Shown: positions 12,076-25,216 of the stretch, one piece after another
Layout: every line of letters begins with the position of its first letter
How positions within the stretch are numbered: the stretch's first letter is position 1
Origin: Dasypus novemcinctus
Taxonomy: Eukaryota; Chordata; Mammalia; Cingulata; Dasypodidae
Assembly (NCBI RefSeq): GCF_030445035.2
Contig: NW_026688628.1
Coordinates: 1,302,001 to 1,366,000 of the forward strand
Direction of reading: 5' to 3'
Length of the DNA stretch: 64,000 nt
Notes under the pieces: generated by a model
Told to the model about the DNA's origin: nothing
The model's input: the letters and a program-made list of their open reading frames with translations, nothing else
Databases searched by the model: none
Translations under genes and position numbers: made by a program

Positions 12076-14552
12076 TCCCTTACCTTTGCTTCCAAACCTA
12101 TAGCAGATTTCAATCACTTCTTTCAAATGCAGACATTCTGAAAACTAGAAGCATCAGTGTAAACGGAGTATGGGTATACCCACAGGCTTTTTTCAACTAC
12201 TCCCCCCGCCCCTGCAGGTCACAGGTTGAAAATTAGAGGGCCTCTGGGAAACCCCCAGTCTGGGGCAAATCCCATTCCTCACTTTTCCTAGCCCTCTTAG
12301 AGAATCACTTGCATGGAGGCAGACATTTAGCTTCTACCCAGATGAACTTTCTAGATCTCTGTGGACATTTCCTAAAAGGACACAGCAGAGAGTTGATGGG
12401 CATAAGAGAGGGAGGGCTCTGAGAGGGTGGGGACTCCATGGAGGGAGCCAAGCACCTGGGGGGAGGAGGGTAATGTGAAGTGGTGCCCCACTGTAACATC
12501 ACATATGTCTGATCAAGATGTCCCCGGTGCTACAATCGAAGCCTCGGTGTGACAGCTGGAGCTGGAATAAAATATAGAGAGAAGAGTCTGGGTGAAGGGA
12601 GGATGCTCTCTGGCACCTGTTCCTCCTTCTTGACTCCCCATGACATGTTTCCCACTTGGGACATACTCCTGTCCAAATCTGGGGCCAGGATCTAGGTATC
12701 TGCTCCCCTTCCACAGCTCCCCTCTCTACCTTGAGGCAGCTAAAAAAAAGCAGTGGAACACCAGGTCAAGCCCCTTTTTGGGTCGGAAAGGAAATTCCAC
12801 AATTCACATGCTCAGGAAACACAGGAAGCACTTTAGCAAGATGTGCAACTGTGGGGAATTTAAATGGAGGATTTTGTTGTTGACCCAGAAGACATAGATT
12901 TGCAGTGACAATCTATTCATCGGGCATGGTGTTGACTGTTTTGTAGGATGTACCCCTACAAAAAAGCTTCCAAAGGCTACAGGTGGGAAGGAGTCCCCGA
13001 AGGGGAAGCAGGGCAAGGCATGCCAAGGCAGCTTGGGACCATATAAACATCCCTGCTTACCTACAAATTGAGAGCCTATGTTGGGCTAATTTCCTGGGGT
13101 ATGCAAAACCAGTTAATGCTAAATGCCTAAAAAATGTTTATTGGGCTAATTTTAAGACAATTACAAGTGTAATTATTTGAGTTTAGCTGCACCCCAATAA
13201 TCTCAAAATAAGTTTATTTCTTCACAGGTATTTTCTCAAGAGGATTTTCTGCAAAAGTGACAGCGAGGCAAGCCAGTCATGAGAGTTTTAAAGCTATTAT
13301 ATCTGAAATGACTCATCAGTATTCCCAACACTACTAAGCCCCTCCCACAAATGATTTGATCCTGACCCTGTGCTGAGGGCTTTCAATGTGGAGGGATTCC
13401 TAGGGAAGCCTCCTCCTAGGGATGCATCCCCAAGGGCTGCTGCACAGGATGACAATCATCATAAGAGTCAAACACACCATTTGGAAGGTCTTTCATTTCT
13501 TGGTAGTGTAAGGGTAAGGCCACATTGTTGCTGCACGGCTAATGAAGCTCTCAATTGGAACTTTATTCAAAGTCTGAGTCTGGTCAGTATCACTAATCTA
13601 TAACAGTAGATAGATGTTTGTTTATTAAGAGACAATTCTAGGCCAAGTAATGCCATGTAAAATGGCTTCCTGATTCTTTTTTTAAAGTCAACTGACTTTC
13701 TTAAAGTAAAGCCTCGTGGGGACTCCTAAATCAAGGCAAAGTCCCACCTGGGTCTCTTATGACCACTTTCTGTCCTGGTCTACAGACCACAACCCTGTTT
13801 CCTACTTCAGGCAGTTGCCTAAATAAGGCTGACTATAGGCCCTGGGCCCAGTGAGGGCCAAACTAACTGTGGCTATATTTACATACAGACACATTCACAA
13901 CAGTTTTAATGTCTACCTATTTATATATGTCTATGCATATTAACTTAAAAGTACACAATATACCCTCTCTATCACTCTGTTTACAGGTGCTTTGACACAA
14001 TTGTACATGATTTTTATTTGCATGGAAACATGACAATTTAAGACAACTCCTTTCCCCCTCCCTGTCCTTTTTATATATTCCCTAGCCCTCCCAACCCTCC
14101 CTAAGCTCAGGACAAATGCTATTTTTGGTCGGCAGAATCCTGCTCATTCTCTGTCTTTCCCCACCAGCCATCCCCTGAGTAGTCACCTACTCTGAGTCCT
14201 ATTCCTCCTGGGTCCAAGACCCACAGATACACAGTCCCCCTTTCACAGCTCTGATCCTGTGGGCAGAAGATGCAGATTAATGCCATGTGGTGGTCCAGGG
14301 TCATGGTGGGCCTAGGCATCCCTGTTAGTCCTGATGATGATTTCAAAATAGAAATCTTAACTACATACAGATGCTTTTAGTTCTTGGCATGTATTTTATT
14401 TAAAGGAATTCTATGAACAGGAGAGCCAGTTGGAGAGTTTGGTATATAAATGAAATAACAAACTGGTGTTATATTATTGATGGAAAAATAAAACAATAGA
14501 GGAATTTCTGTGACTGGATCTGCCAGGTAAGGGGCTTTGAATGTTTGTGATG
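12076..14552. other. Unassigned intergenic DNA
   Basis: No gene is supported. The stretch contains isolated signals only: AATAAA-type hexamers (for example near 12,567), several short reading frames of 60-90 codons without motifs, and GC-moderate segments at 12,240-12,800 and 14,090-14,340. Some of it could be further degraded LTR sequence, since the possible LTR lies just upstream, but I see no matching pair. Confidence 0.6.
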
Positions 14553-14640
14553 TGGTGGGTTTTTTTGAGTTTCCAGGGCCAGGGATTGAACCTGGGACCT
14601 TTAAAGTGAGAAACCATCACGTAACCACTGAGTTCATTTT
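14553..14640 (-). repeat. tRNA-like SINE head
   Basis: On the minus strand this reads as a tRNA-like head with an A-box-like 'gtggttacgtgatgg' and a B box 'ggttcaatccctgg'. It is followed on that strand by T/A-rich DNA. Only the tRNA-related portion is present, so it is a truncated SINE rather than a working tRNA gene. Confidence 0.65.
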
Positions 14641-14654
14641 TTTTTCATTTGTTT

Positions 14655-15935
14655 ACTTGGTGTTTCTTTTTTGTTGTGTTTTTTATTCATTTTTTTATTG
14701 ATTTTGTAAAAATATTACATTAAAAAAATATGAGGTCCCATTCGACCCCACCACCCCCACTGCACCCCTCCCCCCCCCCAGCAACACTCACTCCCATCAT
14801 CATGACACATCCATTGCATTTGGTAAGTACATTTCTGGGTATCTCTGCACCTCATGGTCATTGGTCCACATCATGGCCCACACTCTCCCCCATTCTGTCC
14901 AGTGAGCCCTGGGAGGACTTACAATGTCCGTGATTGCCCCTGAAGCACCATCCAGGGCAGCTCCAAGTCCCAAAGGCGCCTCCACATCTCATCTCTTCCT
15001 GCCATTCCCCATACCCATCAGCCAACATGTCCACTTTTCCCACTCCATTGCCACCTTTTCTCTGAGGTCCTTGGATTGGTTGTGTCTGTTGCACCTCTAT
15101 GTCAAGAGGAGGCTCAGATTCCACATGGTTACAGGATGCAATCCTCCTGCTTTCAGTTGTAGGTACTCTAGGCTCCATGGTGTGGTGGTTGTCCTTCTTC
15201 AACTCCATCTTAGCTGAGTGAGGTGAGTCCAATAATTCAGATTGTAGGAGCTGGAGTCTGTTGAGGCTCAGGGCCTGGCTATCATATTGTCAGTAAAAAG
15301 ATTCAATCCCCTAAATATATCTTAAACCCCAATACCAACTACAATTCCAGTAAAGTAGCATGATAGTCTTATGAAAAGAGATCCCCTCTGGGTCCAGTTT
15401 CATCATGCAGAAACACCAGCTCCAAAGAAGGGCCATCTGACATGGCAGTGAACCCTATCTGCCATGACCGTAGAACCCGTGGGTCCCTTTAGCCCTCAAA
15501 GGAACCAATACCTGGGGATTGTATCTACTTTATCTGTCTCTTAGACTCTGCTCAGTTGTGCATAAGGGAAATCCTTCTGACAGCCTCCAGACTCTTTTTT
15601 TTTAGAGACTCATAGCCATATAAACTCATTTCTCCTTTCTATTTCCCCCTTACATTAGATCAAACATCATTTTAAAGTCATATTATTCTATGTAGACAGG
15701 GATATTCTACTGATCTGCATTAAACCTTCAATTCAAGGTCATTTTCCAGTTGCATTATCAGTTGTTAGTTGATAGTGATCCCTCAGTGCCAGGGAGGCTC
15801 ATCCCCGGGTGTCATGTCCCATGCTGGGGGGAAGGCATTGCATTTAGACGCTGAGTTAGGCTTCGAGACTGGCCACATTTGAGTAACATTAAGGCTGTCA
15901 GGAGGAAATTCCCAGGCACAGTGCTGCTCTAGGAA
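14655..15935 (-). mobile_element. Family B retroelement copy
   Basis: This copy is almost collinear with 8,132-9,496, beginning with a T-rich tail and 'atgaggtcccattcgaccc' and ending near 'cacagtgctgctctagg'. Similarity to the 8 kb copy is high, so both belong to one young subfamily. It carries no usable reading frame. I could not find clear target duplications, and it is flanked by SINE fragments on both sides. Confidence 0.75.
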
Positions 15936-16015
15936 GGCTCCAGGAACCAAACCCAGTATCTCCCATGTGGGGGGCAGGCACTCAATACATGAGCCACAGC
16001 CAGTCTCCTAAACTG
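15936..16015 (-). repeat. tRNA-derived SINE fragment
   Basis: The minus strand reads 'ctggctgtggctcatgtatt', 'gagtgcctgcc', 'cacatgggaga' and a B-box-like 'gggtttggttcctgg'. This is the older DAS-like SINE head seen at 11,880 and 40,316. It abuts the family B copy directly. Confidence 0.65.
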
Positions 16016-16364
16016 TTTTTACATAACAATAACTCCCTGATTCTTTTAATTGTTCTTAGTAATTGGGAAAATAATAAAAGAACAAAAAATCCCTTACTCT
16101 GTTAATATCTTATTCATGCCCAGTCATTTTAGGATTTCAGTTAGGGGTCAAGAGTCAAAACAGTTTTGAAATAATTTTTAAACAAAGAAATATTGTTTTC
16201 CTTTTCATAATAACCATTTCCAAAGATGATCATGAATTTAATTCTAGACATAGTTTGCATATCCTGGCTTATTCATGGATAGATAAGGTAAAAGAGAGTG
16301 AATCAACAAAAGCTCCCTCAGGCTCTATTCCAATTCTACAATTGACATGTGTGTCCTAGGCCCT

Positions 16365-16490
16365 CATTTAGGGATGGGGACACTGAAGCCATGTGAAGGA
16401 AAGGGACAGACCAAGACCCATAAACCTGAAGAGGCAAGGAAGAGCCAGGGTCAGCACGGTGCTCTCTTTCACATTCAGGACCCCTACTCT
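16365..16490 (-). repeat. MIR fossil
   Basis: The block 'tttagggatggggacactga' followed by text equivalent to 'agaccaagaccc' and 'agagccagggtcagca' follows the antisense MIR core. It is short and diverged, as expected for a mammal-wide fossil. Confidence 0.5.
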
Positions 16491-17275
16491 GGTTGACATT
16501 TTTTGCTTTGACTGTAGGGAATGGGGTGGGTTCCCTCTCTCTGAAGCTATGTGTGATAGTCTGAAGATGTTGCTTGCAGACCAAGGTGGGGTGCAGAGAG
16601 GAATGGGGTGACCCTGAATTTCTGAGGTCCAGACCTCAACATGTGTTCTTTACCCTTAAACATGGCTACTGCTTACTGTGGTCTCATCAGCCCTGGCCCC
16701 ACTGCTCAATGTCTGGTGGCCTTGGTCAGACCCAAGGGAGGAGAAGCAGATTTCCTGTTTGCTATGCAACCAGAAAATGACTCAAATTCAGAAAGCAAAG
16801 GCTGGGGGTCTTCAATGAAAAGAGCCACTTTTCATCTGGCCTGTGGGTTCTGGCTCCAGGCAAAAATGAGGGATTCCCAGTAGAAAGCTGTGCCCTACAG
16901 ACTTAGATGGTATGTGGGGGAAAAGGATAGATATCATTCCCAGCTTTCTGCTTTTAAAATATTTGAATAAACTGAGAAAATTGATCTTGTGAAAAGTACT
17001 TGAAATCATTATGTAAACTGTGATATGATAAAATTCTGTAAGCAATTGCAGTTCATTCACCAACAAGGTGACAAATCCTATCAAATAGCAGTGACATGTC
17101 CTTCACCCTGTCTACCTGCTGGGTCTGGCATTCCTGCACAAAGGTCCTTCCACACAGACCCATCCCTTCCTTCACCAGCACTCTTCCCACCTTCTCTTCC
17201 TTCCTATAGTAACTTATTTTCTTCTGAAATTAACAAAGCCTTTGTATAAAGAATTCAATCAAGAAAACAAAAAAT
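16491..17275. other. Unassigned intergenic DNA
   Basis: The stretch separates the MIR fossil from the start of the L1-A element. Short frames of 68-90 codons are present on both strands but none shows a motif. No repeat is recognised. Confidence 0.6.
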
Positions 17276-19137
17276 GGAGAGGGGCAAGATGGTGACAGAT
17301 TAAGTGCACCTACATCATCTCTCCTAAATAAAACAACTGAGTGCAGCAAAATCCTTCCTGATTGAGCTGTTTTGGGAACCCAAAAAGCAGGAGGCTTAAG
17401 GGCATCCATCTGCAGAGAGCATAACAAAAAGCGTGATTGTGCAAGGTCAAACCATGAGTTTCTGATGCTTCAGGCAGGAGCTATTGGACAGCTGAGCCCC
17501 TCCCTCAGGGCAGGAAGCCACAGCATTCCCTGACCCTTGCCAGTCAGTCAGCTACAAGAGACAAATTCTGAGAGTGGGAGGGTTCTGGTGAAAGGTGGAG
17601 AGGAATCCTCTGAGTGTGGGTTCTATGATCAGGACCCCCCTTTTTTTTCCTTTCAGAAGCATACCAGCTGGCCTCTGGAGAAATCAGGAAGAAGGGAGAG
17701 GTAAATCTGCTGAGGCAGTCTGATTTACCAAGCCTCCCTGTGATAGGGAAAATTGGTCTGGGAGAAGGTGGAGCCAGGCAATTAACTAGCCCTGTGCATC
17801 TCATCTAAGGGAGGGGGACAGTAGGAAATGCTTAATAAGCTTCCATGAGCATATTTAGGGATCCCAGGAAGGTGTGGGTGCTCTCTTTCAAAGAGACTGA
17901 GAGTCATTTTTTTTTTTCCTGTGGTGAGATAAGTCAACAGGGTCCCATTTGAATTTCAGAAGGGAACTCTCACACAGGCTTTTGCTTAATGCTGCCTGGG
18001 AAAGAAAGTAGTTAGAAAAAATAAGTTGGACAAGGACAGATTCCTAATTTGCAATTTATCCAATTCCAAAGAGTCAATCCTTCCCCAATATTGAAGAGCT
18101 AATCAGCCCAGCAGGAAAGTTTGTCTCCATGGAGGAGTTTCAGGCTTGAATATACAAGGTCTATATTTCAATTCCTGGCTCCTCTTAGAGTAGCGACTCA
18201 ATGGGATATGAAATATCTAGCTGATACTTTAGGACAGGGAAAGCATGGAAAGTACCCTTGTATTAGCTTCCCTTGGGTCTCTTATTTTTCCTAAAAGAAG
18301 TTACTTTTGTTATATAATTTAATTTAGTATACTCACTAAACTCACTTCAAAATATGCAGTGAGAAAACTGCAGAGTAATTGTAGCCTGACAAGCTCCACA
18401 GAGGCTTAAGAGGGAAGTCTGTTTGTTCTTAGTGTTTCCTTGTGGGCTTGTCTGTTTTGTTTTTTTTTCCTTACCTTTCCTTTTTTTCCCTTGCCTTTTA
18501 AAATTCAATGATGCTAGCTTGTTTCTTGATTGCTGTGTTTCCACTTCCTTGATTTTCTCATTTCTGTGTGTACTTATTTTGGCAATCAATGCTGTCTCTT
18601 TTCCCTCCTGCATCTTTCTAACTTCCCCCTTCTGTTGTTCTTATATTCCAATTACCTTTGTTTAGTCCCCAATTTTTCTGACTTTTTATTTTTAACCGTT
18701 CTTTTTCTATCCTTTATTAACTTTCTATTTTTATCCTTTCTTTTCTCTTTCCCTCTCTCTTCATCACACTGAACTGTTAATTCACACTATATTCTTTTTG
18801 ATATTTAGTTTTCCATTTCCTTGTAGGTGCACCACTTTTTTATTCCTGTATTTCTACACTGTTACATGAGTTTAATATCCAATCCCTTAGGTCTTATATG
18901 ATTCTTCTGCTAACATTTACTATCAATATTACTATTAAAATCTTTTCTTTTTTTACTGCTTTTGCTTCCCCTGGATGTAATCTTTTTCAATCAAGGAAAC
19001 TTAGAAAACAACAAGGAAATAGAATACGAAGAACAAAGTGTAAAATAGAAAACTTAATACACACACAAAAACAGCAACTAAATAAAACCTGAAACTACAT
19101 GGAGGAGATAACCAACTGAAGAAACCCATCAAGGTAA
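17276..19137 (+). promoter_or_regulatory. L1-A 5' UTR (internal promoter region)
   Basis: It opens with 'ggggcaagatggtgacag', the standard L1 5' end motif. It includes a poly-T interruption near 17,639 and a long pyrimidine-rich half (18,430-18,760). Collinear blocks at 60,033-61,853 in L1-B confirm the unit. In L1 families this region drives RNA polymerase II transcription from the element's first bases. Confidence 0.75.
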
Positions 19138-20062
19138 AATGAAGAGCAGAGAGCAGCAAAAAATTACAAAACATGCCAATAATCAGGATGACATGGCCCA
19201 CACCAATGAAAAAACTTAAAACCATGAAGAGAAGCAGAACATTGAACAAATAATCAAAGATGTCAAAACTAATATCATGGATCAGTGTAATGAAGTGAAA
19301 GAAGAGATTAAGGATATTAAGAAAACACTTGCAGAGCATACTGAAGAAATTGTAAACATATGGAAAAAGATAACAGATTTGTTGGTAATGAATGGCAAAA
19401 TCCAAGAATTTAAAAAAAACTTACACTGTAAGCAAATAACAGCAGAATTGAATAGGCAGAGGAAAGAATTACTGAGGTGGAAAACAGTACATCTGAAATC
19501 AAAGAAAGAGTAGAATTATTAGATAAAAAGACAGAAGAAATCCAATAGAGACTTAGGGATCTGAATGACAACACAAAATACACAAACATCCCAGAAGGAG
19601 AAGATAAGGGAAAGGGGACAGATTTGAAGGAAGTAATGGCTGAAAACTTCCCAAAACTACTGAGGGAGATGGATGTACATGCCCAGGAATCACAGCACAA
19701 CCCAAACAGTATAAATCCCAAAAGTCCTAGGCCAAAACATACTTGTGAAATTATCTAATGCTCAAGACAAGAGAAAATATTGAAAACAGCAAGAGAATAG
19801 AGAACTATTGAACACAAGGGAAGTGCAATAAGATTAAGTACTGATTTCTCATCTGAAACCATGGAGGGAAGAAGACAGTGATATGTCATAGTCAAGATAC
19901 TAAAAGAAAAAATTTTCCAGCCAAGAATACTCTGTTGAGTAGAACTGGCATTCAAAATTGATGGAGAGCTCAAAATATTCACAGATAAACAGAAACACGC
20001 AGAGTATGTCAATAATAAACATGCTCTTCAAGAAATACTAAGGGGAAATCTGTAGCTTGAAA
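19138..20062 (+). pseudogene. L1-A ORF1 remnant
   Basis: The ATG at 19,138 lies where L1-B has its ORF1 start, but a stop follows within about 30 codons. Further on, the frames carry the central RNA-recognition part (short 'NFPKLLREMDV'-like stretch near 19,650) and the C-terminal part ('KIFTDKQK'-like near 19,985). ORF1 protein is the RNA-binding chaperone of the L1 particle. Here it is broken by stops and frameshifts. Confidence 0.75.
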
Positions 20063-20162
20063 GAAAAAAACAGAAGTTGGAGTTGGAGGACAGTTTAAGA
20101 CCAACAAAAAAGAAAAAAAAGAAATAAAAACAACATGTGACACACACAAATTCAAAGAAAAT

Positions 20163-23100
20163 ATGGCTAATGTAAGAAATTTCTTGTGAGTAATAACACT
20201 GAATGTCAATGGATTAAAATCACCTGTCAAGAGACACAGATTAGCAGAATGGATAAGGAAATGTGACCCATCTCTATGCTGTCTATATGAAATTCACCAT
20301 AGACCCAGAGATTCAAGAAGGATGAAAGTGAATAGCTGAAAAATAATTTTACAAGCAAATAATAACCAAAAAAGGCGAAAGTAGCTATACTAATATCAGA
20401 CAAAACAGACTTTAAAAACAAAACTATTGTGAGAGACAAAAATGGGCACTACATATTAGTAAAAGTGGTAATCTATCAAGAAAGAACAATCATTATGTTA
20501 TTTTTATGCACCTAATCAGAGTGCCTCAAAATACATGAGGCAACCACTGGATAAACTAAATGGAGGAATGGATGACTCCACAATTATAGTGGGAGACTTT
20601 AATATACCATTATCATCACTAGACAGAACATCTTGACAGAGAATCAATAAAGAAACAAAGATTTGAATAATATATTAGAGGATCTGAACTAATAGACATA
20701 TGCAGAACACTACAACAAAATACAGCATATATACATTCTTCTCAAGTTCATATGGATCATTCTCCAAGATAGACCACAGGCTAGGCCACAGAGAAAATCT
20801 CAATGAACTCAGAAAGATTGGAATTATACAAAATAATTTATCTGATCACAGTGGGATGAAACTGAAAGTCTGCAAGGGCTGGAGAACCAGATTAGGCACA
20901 AGGATATAGAAGTCAAGCAACACACTCTTAGACAAACAGTGGGCCCAGGAGGAAATCTCAAAAGAAATCAGCAACTACTTTGAAATAAGTGAAAATGATA
21001 ACACAACATATTAAAACATGGGATGCAGCAAAAGCTGTACTGAGAGGGAAATTCATAACCATAAATTCATATATCAAAAGAGAAAAAATAGCTAAAATCA
21101 AACAAATAACTGCATATTTAGAGGAATTATTGAAAGAACAAATAACCCCAAAGGAAGAATAAAGAAAGAAATAACAAAGATCAGAGCAGAACTAAATGAA
21201 AAAGAAAATAAGAAAGCACTAGAAAAAATAAATGAAACAAAGAGCTAGTTCTTTGAGAAAACCAATAAAATTGACAAACCCTTAGCTTTTTCTGTGTTTT
21301 TTTAACACAGAAAAAAGAGCAAAGATGCAAATAGACAAAATAAGAAATGAGAAAGGGTATATCACCACTGAACCCACAGAAATAAAAAGAATCATAGGAG
21401 GATATTTTGAAAAACTATATACCAACAAGAACACATAAGCAATTGACATTCACAAAAGAAGAAATTGATGATCTCAGCAAACCAATCACAAGTAAAGAGA
21501 AAGAATCTGTCATTAAATCCTCCCAACTATGAAGAGCCCTGGGTCAGACAACCTCACAGGTGACTTCCACCAAACATCTGGAAGGAAGTAACTCCAATTC
21601 TGCTTAAACTCTTACAAAAAATTGAAATAAAAGAAACATTGTGTAACTCATTCTAGGATGTCGACATTACCATAATACCAAAGGCAAACAAAGACACGAC
21701 AAGAAAGGAAATTAACAGACCAAACTCTCCAATGAACCTAGATACTAAAATCCTTAACAAAATACTTGCTAATTATATTCAGCACCACATCAAATGAATT
21801 ATACACCATGACCAAGTGGATTTCATCCCTGTTATGCAAGGAAATCTAAACATAAGAAAATCCATCAGAGTAATACACCATATAATCAGGTCAAATAAAA
21901 ATCAGATGATCATATCTATAAATGTAGAAAAAGCATTTCACAAAATACCCACCCTTTCCTAATAAAAATACTGCAAAAGACAAGAATAGAAGGAAACATT
22001 CTGAACAGGATAAAGGATATCTATGAAAAACACACAATTAACATTATATACATGCTGAAATTATAAAATCTTTCCCTCTAAGATTAAGAACAAGACAAGA
22101 ATACCCACCATCACCCCTCCTATTTAAAATTGTGTTAAAAATACCTTGTCAGGCATGAGGCAAGAAACAGGTATATAAGGCATCCAAATTGGAAAGGAAG
22201 AGATAAAATTTCACTATTTGCAGATGACATGATTCTCTACATAGAAAGTCATGAGAAATCTAAAACAAAGCTTCTAGAACTTATAAATGTGTTCAGTAAA
22301 GTCACAGGGTATAATATCAATGCATAAAAATCAGTAGGATTTCTCTACACCCATATTAAGCAATCTGAAGAGGAAATCAAGAAAAAAAATACCATTTGCA
22401 ATACCAATTAAAAAATCAAATACCCAGGAATAAATTTAACTGAACATGTAAAGGACTTATATTACAGAAAACTACACAACATTGTTAAAGGAAATCAACA
22501 CTTAAATAAATGGAAGAATAATCCCTGTTCATGAATAGGAAGAATAAACATCATTAAGATGACTATCCTATCCAAACTCATCTACACATTTAATGCAAAC
22601 CCAATAAAAATCAACACAGCATTTTTTAATGAACTGGAAAGTCTAACTATGAAATTTATTTGAAGGGGAAAGAGGCCCCAAACAGTCAAAGACATTTGAA
22701 AAAGAAAAATGAAATGTGAGGAACCATATTACCTGATGTTAAATCATACAATAAAGCTACAGTGGTCAAAACAGCATCATATTGGCAGAAGGATAGACAC
22801 ACTGACCAATGAAACTGAATTGAGAGTTCAGACATACATCCTCACATATACAGTCATCTGATATTCAAGGAAGTACAAAGCCCACTAAACTGGGAAGAAT
22901 GGCCTCTTAAACAAATGGTCCTTGGAGAACTGGATATCCATATGCAAAAGAACGAGAGGATTACCAACTCACACCTTATACAAAAATCAACTCAAATAGA
23001 TCAGAGATCTAAATATCAGAGCCAAGACCATAAAGACCTTGGAAGACAATGTAGGGAAGCATCTACAGGAACTTGTAGTAGGAAATTGCTACATGAACTT

Positions 23101-23934
23101 CACACCCAAAACACAAAAAGAAAAGGAAAAAATAGATAAATGGGACCTCCTCAAAATTAAAGCATTTTGCACCTCAAAGGAGATTATCAAGAAATTAAAA
23201 AGACAGCTTACCCAATGGAAGAAAATATTTAGTAACCATATATCTGATAGGAGCCTAATATCCAGCGTATATAAAAAATCCTATTTCTCAAAAATAAAAA
23301 GACAAACAACCCATTCAAAATGTAGGCAAGAGATTTGAGCAGATGCTTCTCCAAAGAAGAAATACAAATTGATAAAAGACACTTGAAAAGATGCTCAACG
23401 TCACTACCTTTTAGGGAAATACATGGCAAAGCTACAATGAGATACCATCTTATAGCAATTAGACGTGAGGCTATTAAAGAAATAGAGAACTACAAGTGTT
23501 GGAGAGCATGCAGATGAAGGGGAACCCTCATCCACCATTGGTGGAAATGTAGAAGAATCCAGCGATTCTGGAGGACAGTTTGGCAGTTCCTCAAAAAACT
23601 AGCTATAGATTTGCCATATGACTGGCAATTTTACTGCTGGATATATCCCCAGAAGAACTGAAAACCAGGACATGAACTGATATGTGCACACCAATGTTCA
23701 TAGCAGCATTATTCACTTTTGCCAAAAGTTGGAATCAACCCGAATGCCCATCAGAAGATGAATGGATAAACAAAATGTAGTATATACATAAAACGGAGTA
23801 CTACTCAACTGTAAGAAAGAATACAGTACTAAAACATGGGATAACATGGATGAACCTTGAGGACCTTATGTGGAGTGAAGTAACCCAGACATTGAAGGAC
23901 AAATATTACATATCCTCTCTGACATGAATTAAGC
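20163..23934 (+). pseudogene. L1-A ORF2 remnant (endonuclease-reverse transcriptase)
   Basis: The ATG at 20,163 begins 'MANVRNFL' then a stop. Just beyond it the apurinic endonuclease start 'ITLNVNGL' is visible, and 'IVGDFNIPLSSLD' follows near 20,590. The reverse transcriptase core 'FADDM' is at 22,217-22,231. C-terminal text runs to about 23,930. ORF2 protein nicks target DNA and primes reverse transcription. Numerous stops and frameshifts make this copy non-functional. Confidence 0.85.
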
Positions 23935-24988
23935 AAATCAGACTATCTCAGAGAGCTAGAGACTGGACGATATGCTTACAGGAAATGCGGGGGAGAGTAA
24001 GTTTGTGAGCTGATGCCTACATGAGAGAAATCTATGATAAAATGTGGGTAAGTATTGTGGAGTGAAGGGATAAGATGAGAGCATAGATATACTATTGGGT
24101 GGGGCTTTGAAGGCTTGGGGGGTTAGGGTTGGGAGGGTGGGTAAACTGGTCCATGTAGTTGAGGAGAAGGATTGGGGGAGGGGGAGAACATGGGAGATTG
24201 TCAGGTATGTCATTAAAACTACAAAGTTGAGAAAACTCTTTAGAAAATATAATAAAAGGATACTTGTTTAAGGTGTTTTATGGGGAACATCTGGCAGAGG
24301 ATGTACCTGGGACAGAATTGTAGGGAGCGTGTGAGGATTCATCTTGTCATATTGTGTTTTATTAATGGGTGGAGATACATACAATGAGTGGGAAGGTATT
24401 GTACCCTCATCCTGGGGAGGCCTGATATTCTCAAACAGAGGAGAGGGTGTCTCTCAAGAGCATGGGTGGCTCCCAAAGGGGAAGGACAGGCTAGAGTGTT
24501 AAGCCCTCTGCATTGTTGTAAGTATCTATGAATCTTGTCCTCCAAGCAGTAAAGCTTGGTTGTCACTGTGGGCCCTGAGGGGAGTGGGAGAGAGGAATAG
24601 AACAGATGGAAGTGGGGGTTACTGGAGAGCAATGGAAGTGTTCCACAAGATCTTACAAAAGTGGATGCAAGCCCTGTTAAATTTCACCAAAAATATATAA
24701 AAGTGAATAGTCAAAAATGTAAAACATAATGTAAACCATACTGTAACCAAAAAGTATACAGTCTAAAATATAAGCCATAATGTAAGCCATAATGGAATCA
24801 TGGTTAGTAGCTATATTTTAATATCTGTACATCAGCTGTAGCAAATGCAACATCCACATGTGAAAAGATCATTGCTGAGGAAGGGGGAAAAGGGTTTGAT
24901 ATTGGGTATATGGGAGTCCCCTATATTGTATAGGTGATTTGACTGTGATCTAAAACTTTAAAAGATAAAATTTAAAAAAATTTTTAAA
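23935..24988 (+). repeat. L1-A 3' UTR, reference for family A
   Basis: This follows the ORF2 C-terminus without a break. It contains a purine-rich G-tract stretch (24,100-24,190), then 'catctggcagaggatgtacc', then the block repeated in inverted orientation at 1-640. Near the end is a second G-rich purine tract (24,880-24,895), 'gggtatatgggagtccc', and an A/T-rich tail. G-rich tracts near the end are a recurring feature of mammalian L1 3' UTRs. Confidence 0.75.
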
Positions 24989-25216
24989 TGATGTAGAAGG
25001 AATGAAAGAGATTGCCTTGCCACTGTACTTGCAGGGCAACACCTATTACTATGATGAAACACAAAACATCAGAACAAAGTTTTATATTTTTCATTTTTTC
25101 ATACCCCAATTTATTTCTTTATTTTAGTTTTTCTAAATTATTATAAATTCTATTTCTAACCTGTAAGCATGTCAATACTGCTTCATTATCCTACTAATTG
25201 GATTTGGCAATATATT
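24989..25216. other. Short unassigned spacer
   Basis: AT-rich DNA between the L1-A tail and the next family B copy. No motif recognised. Confidence 0.5.

Larger units (their letters stand above)
17276..24988 (+). mobile_element. Near full-length inactive L1 (L1-A)
   Basis: This 7.7 kb plus-strand element has the full L1 order: 5' UTR starting 'ggggcaagatgg', ORF1, ORF2 with endonuclease and reverse transcriptase, and a roughly 1 kb 3' UTR ending in an A/T-rich tail. Both reading frames carry many stops and frameshifts, so it is dead. The 5' end matches that of the element at 60,033, so both belong to one subfamily. No unambiguous target duplication was found. Its 3' UTR is the reference for family A copies elsewhere in the window. 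Confidence 0.9.

Noticed and set aside
14553..14640. A tRNA gene on the minus strand
   Set aside because: It is a tRNA-like SINE head; a full cloverleaf with a proper acceptor stem is not evident.
18423..18772. Membrane-protein-like hydrophobic frames
   Set aside because: They are readings of the pyrimidine-rich L1 5' UTR.
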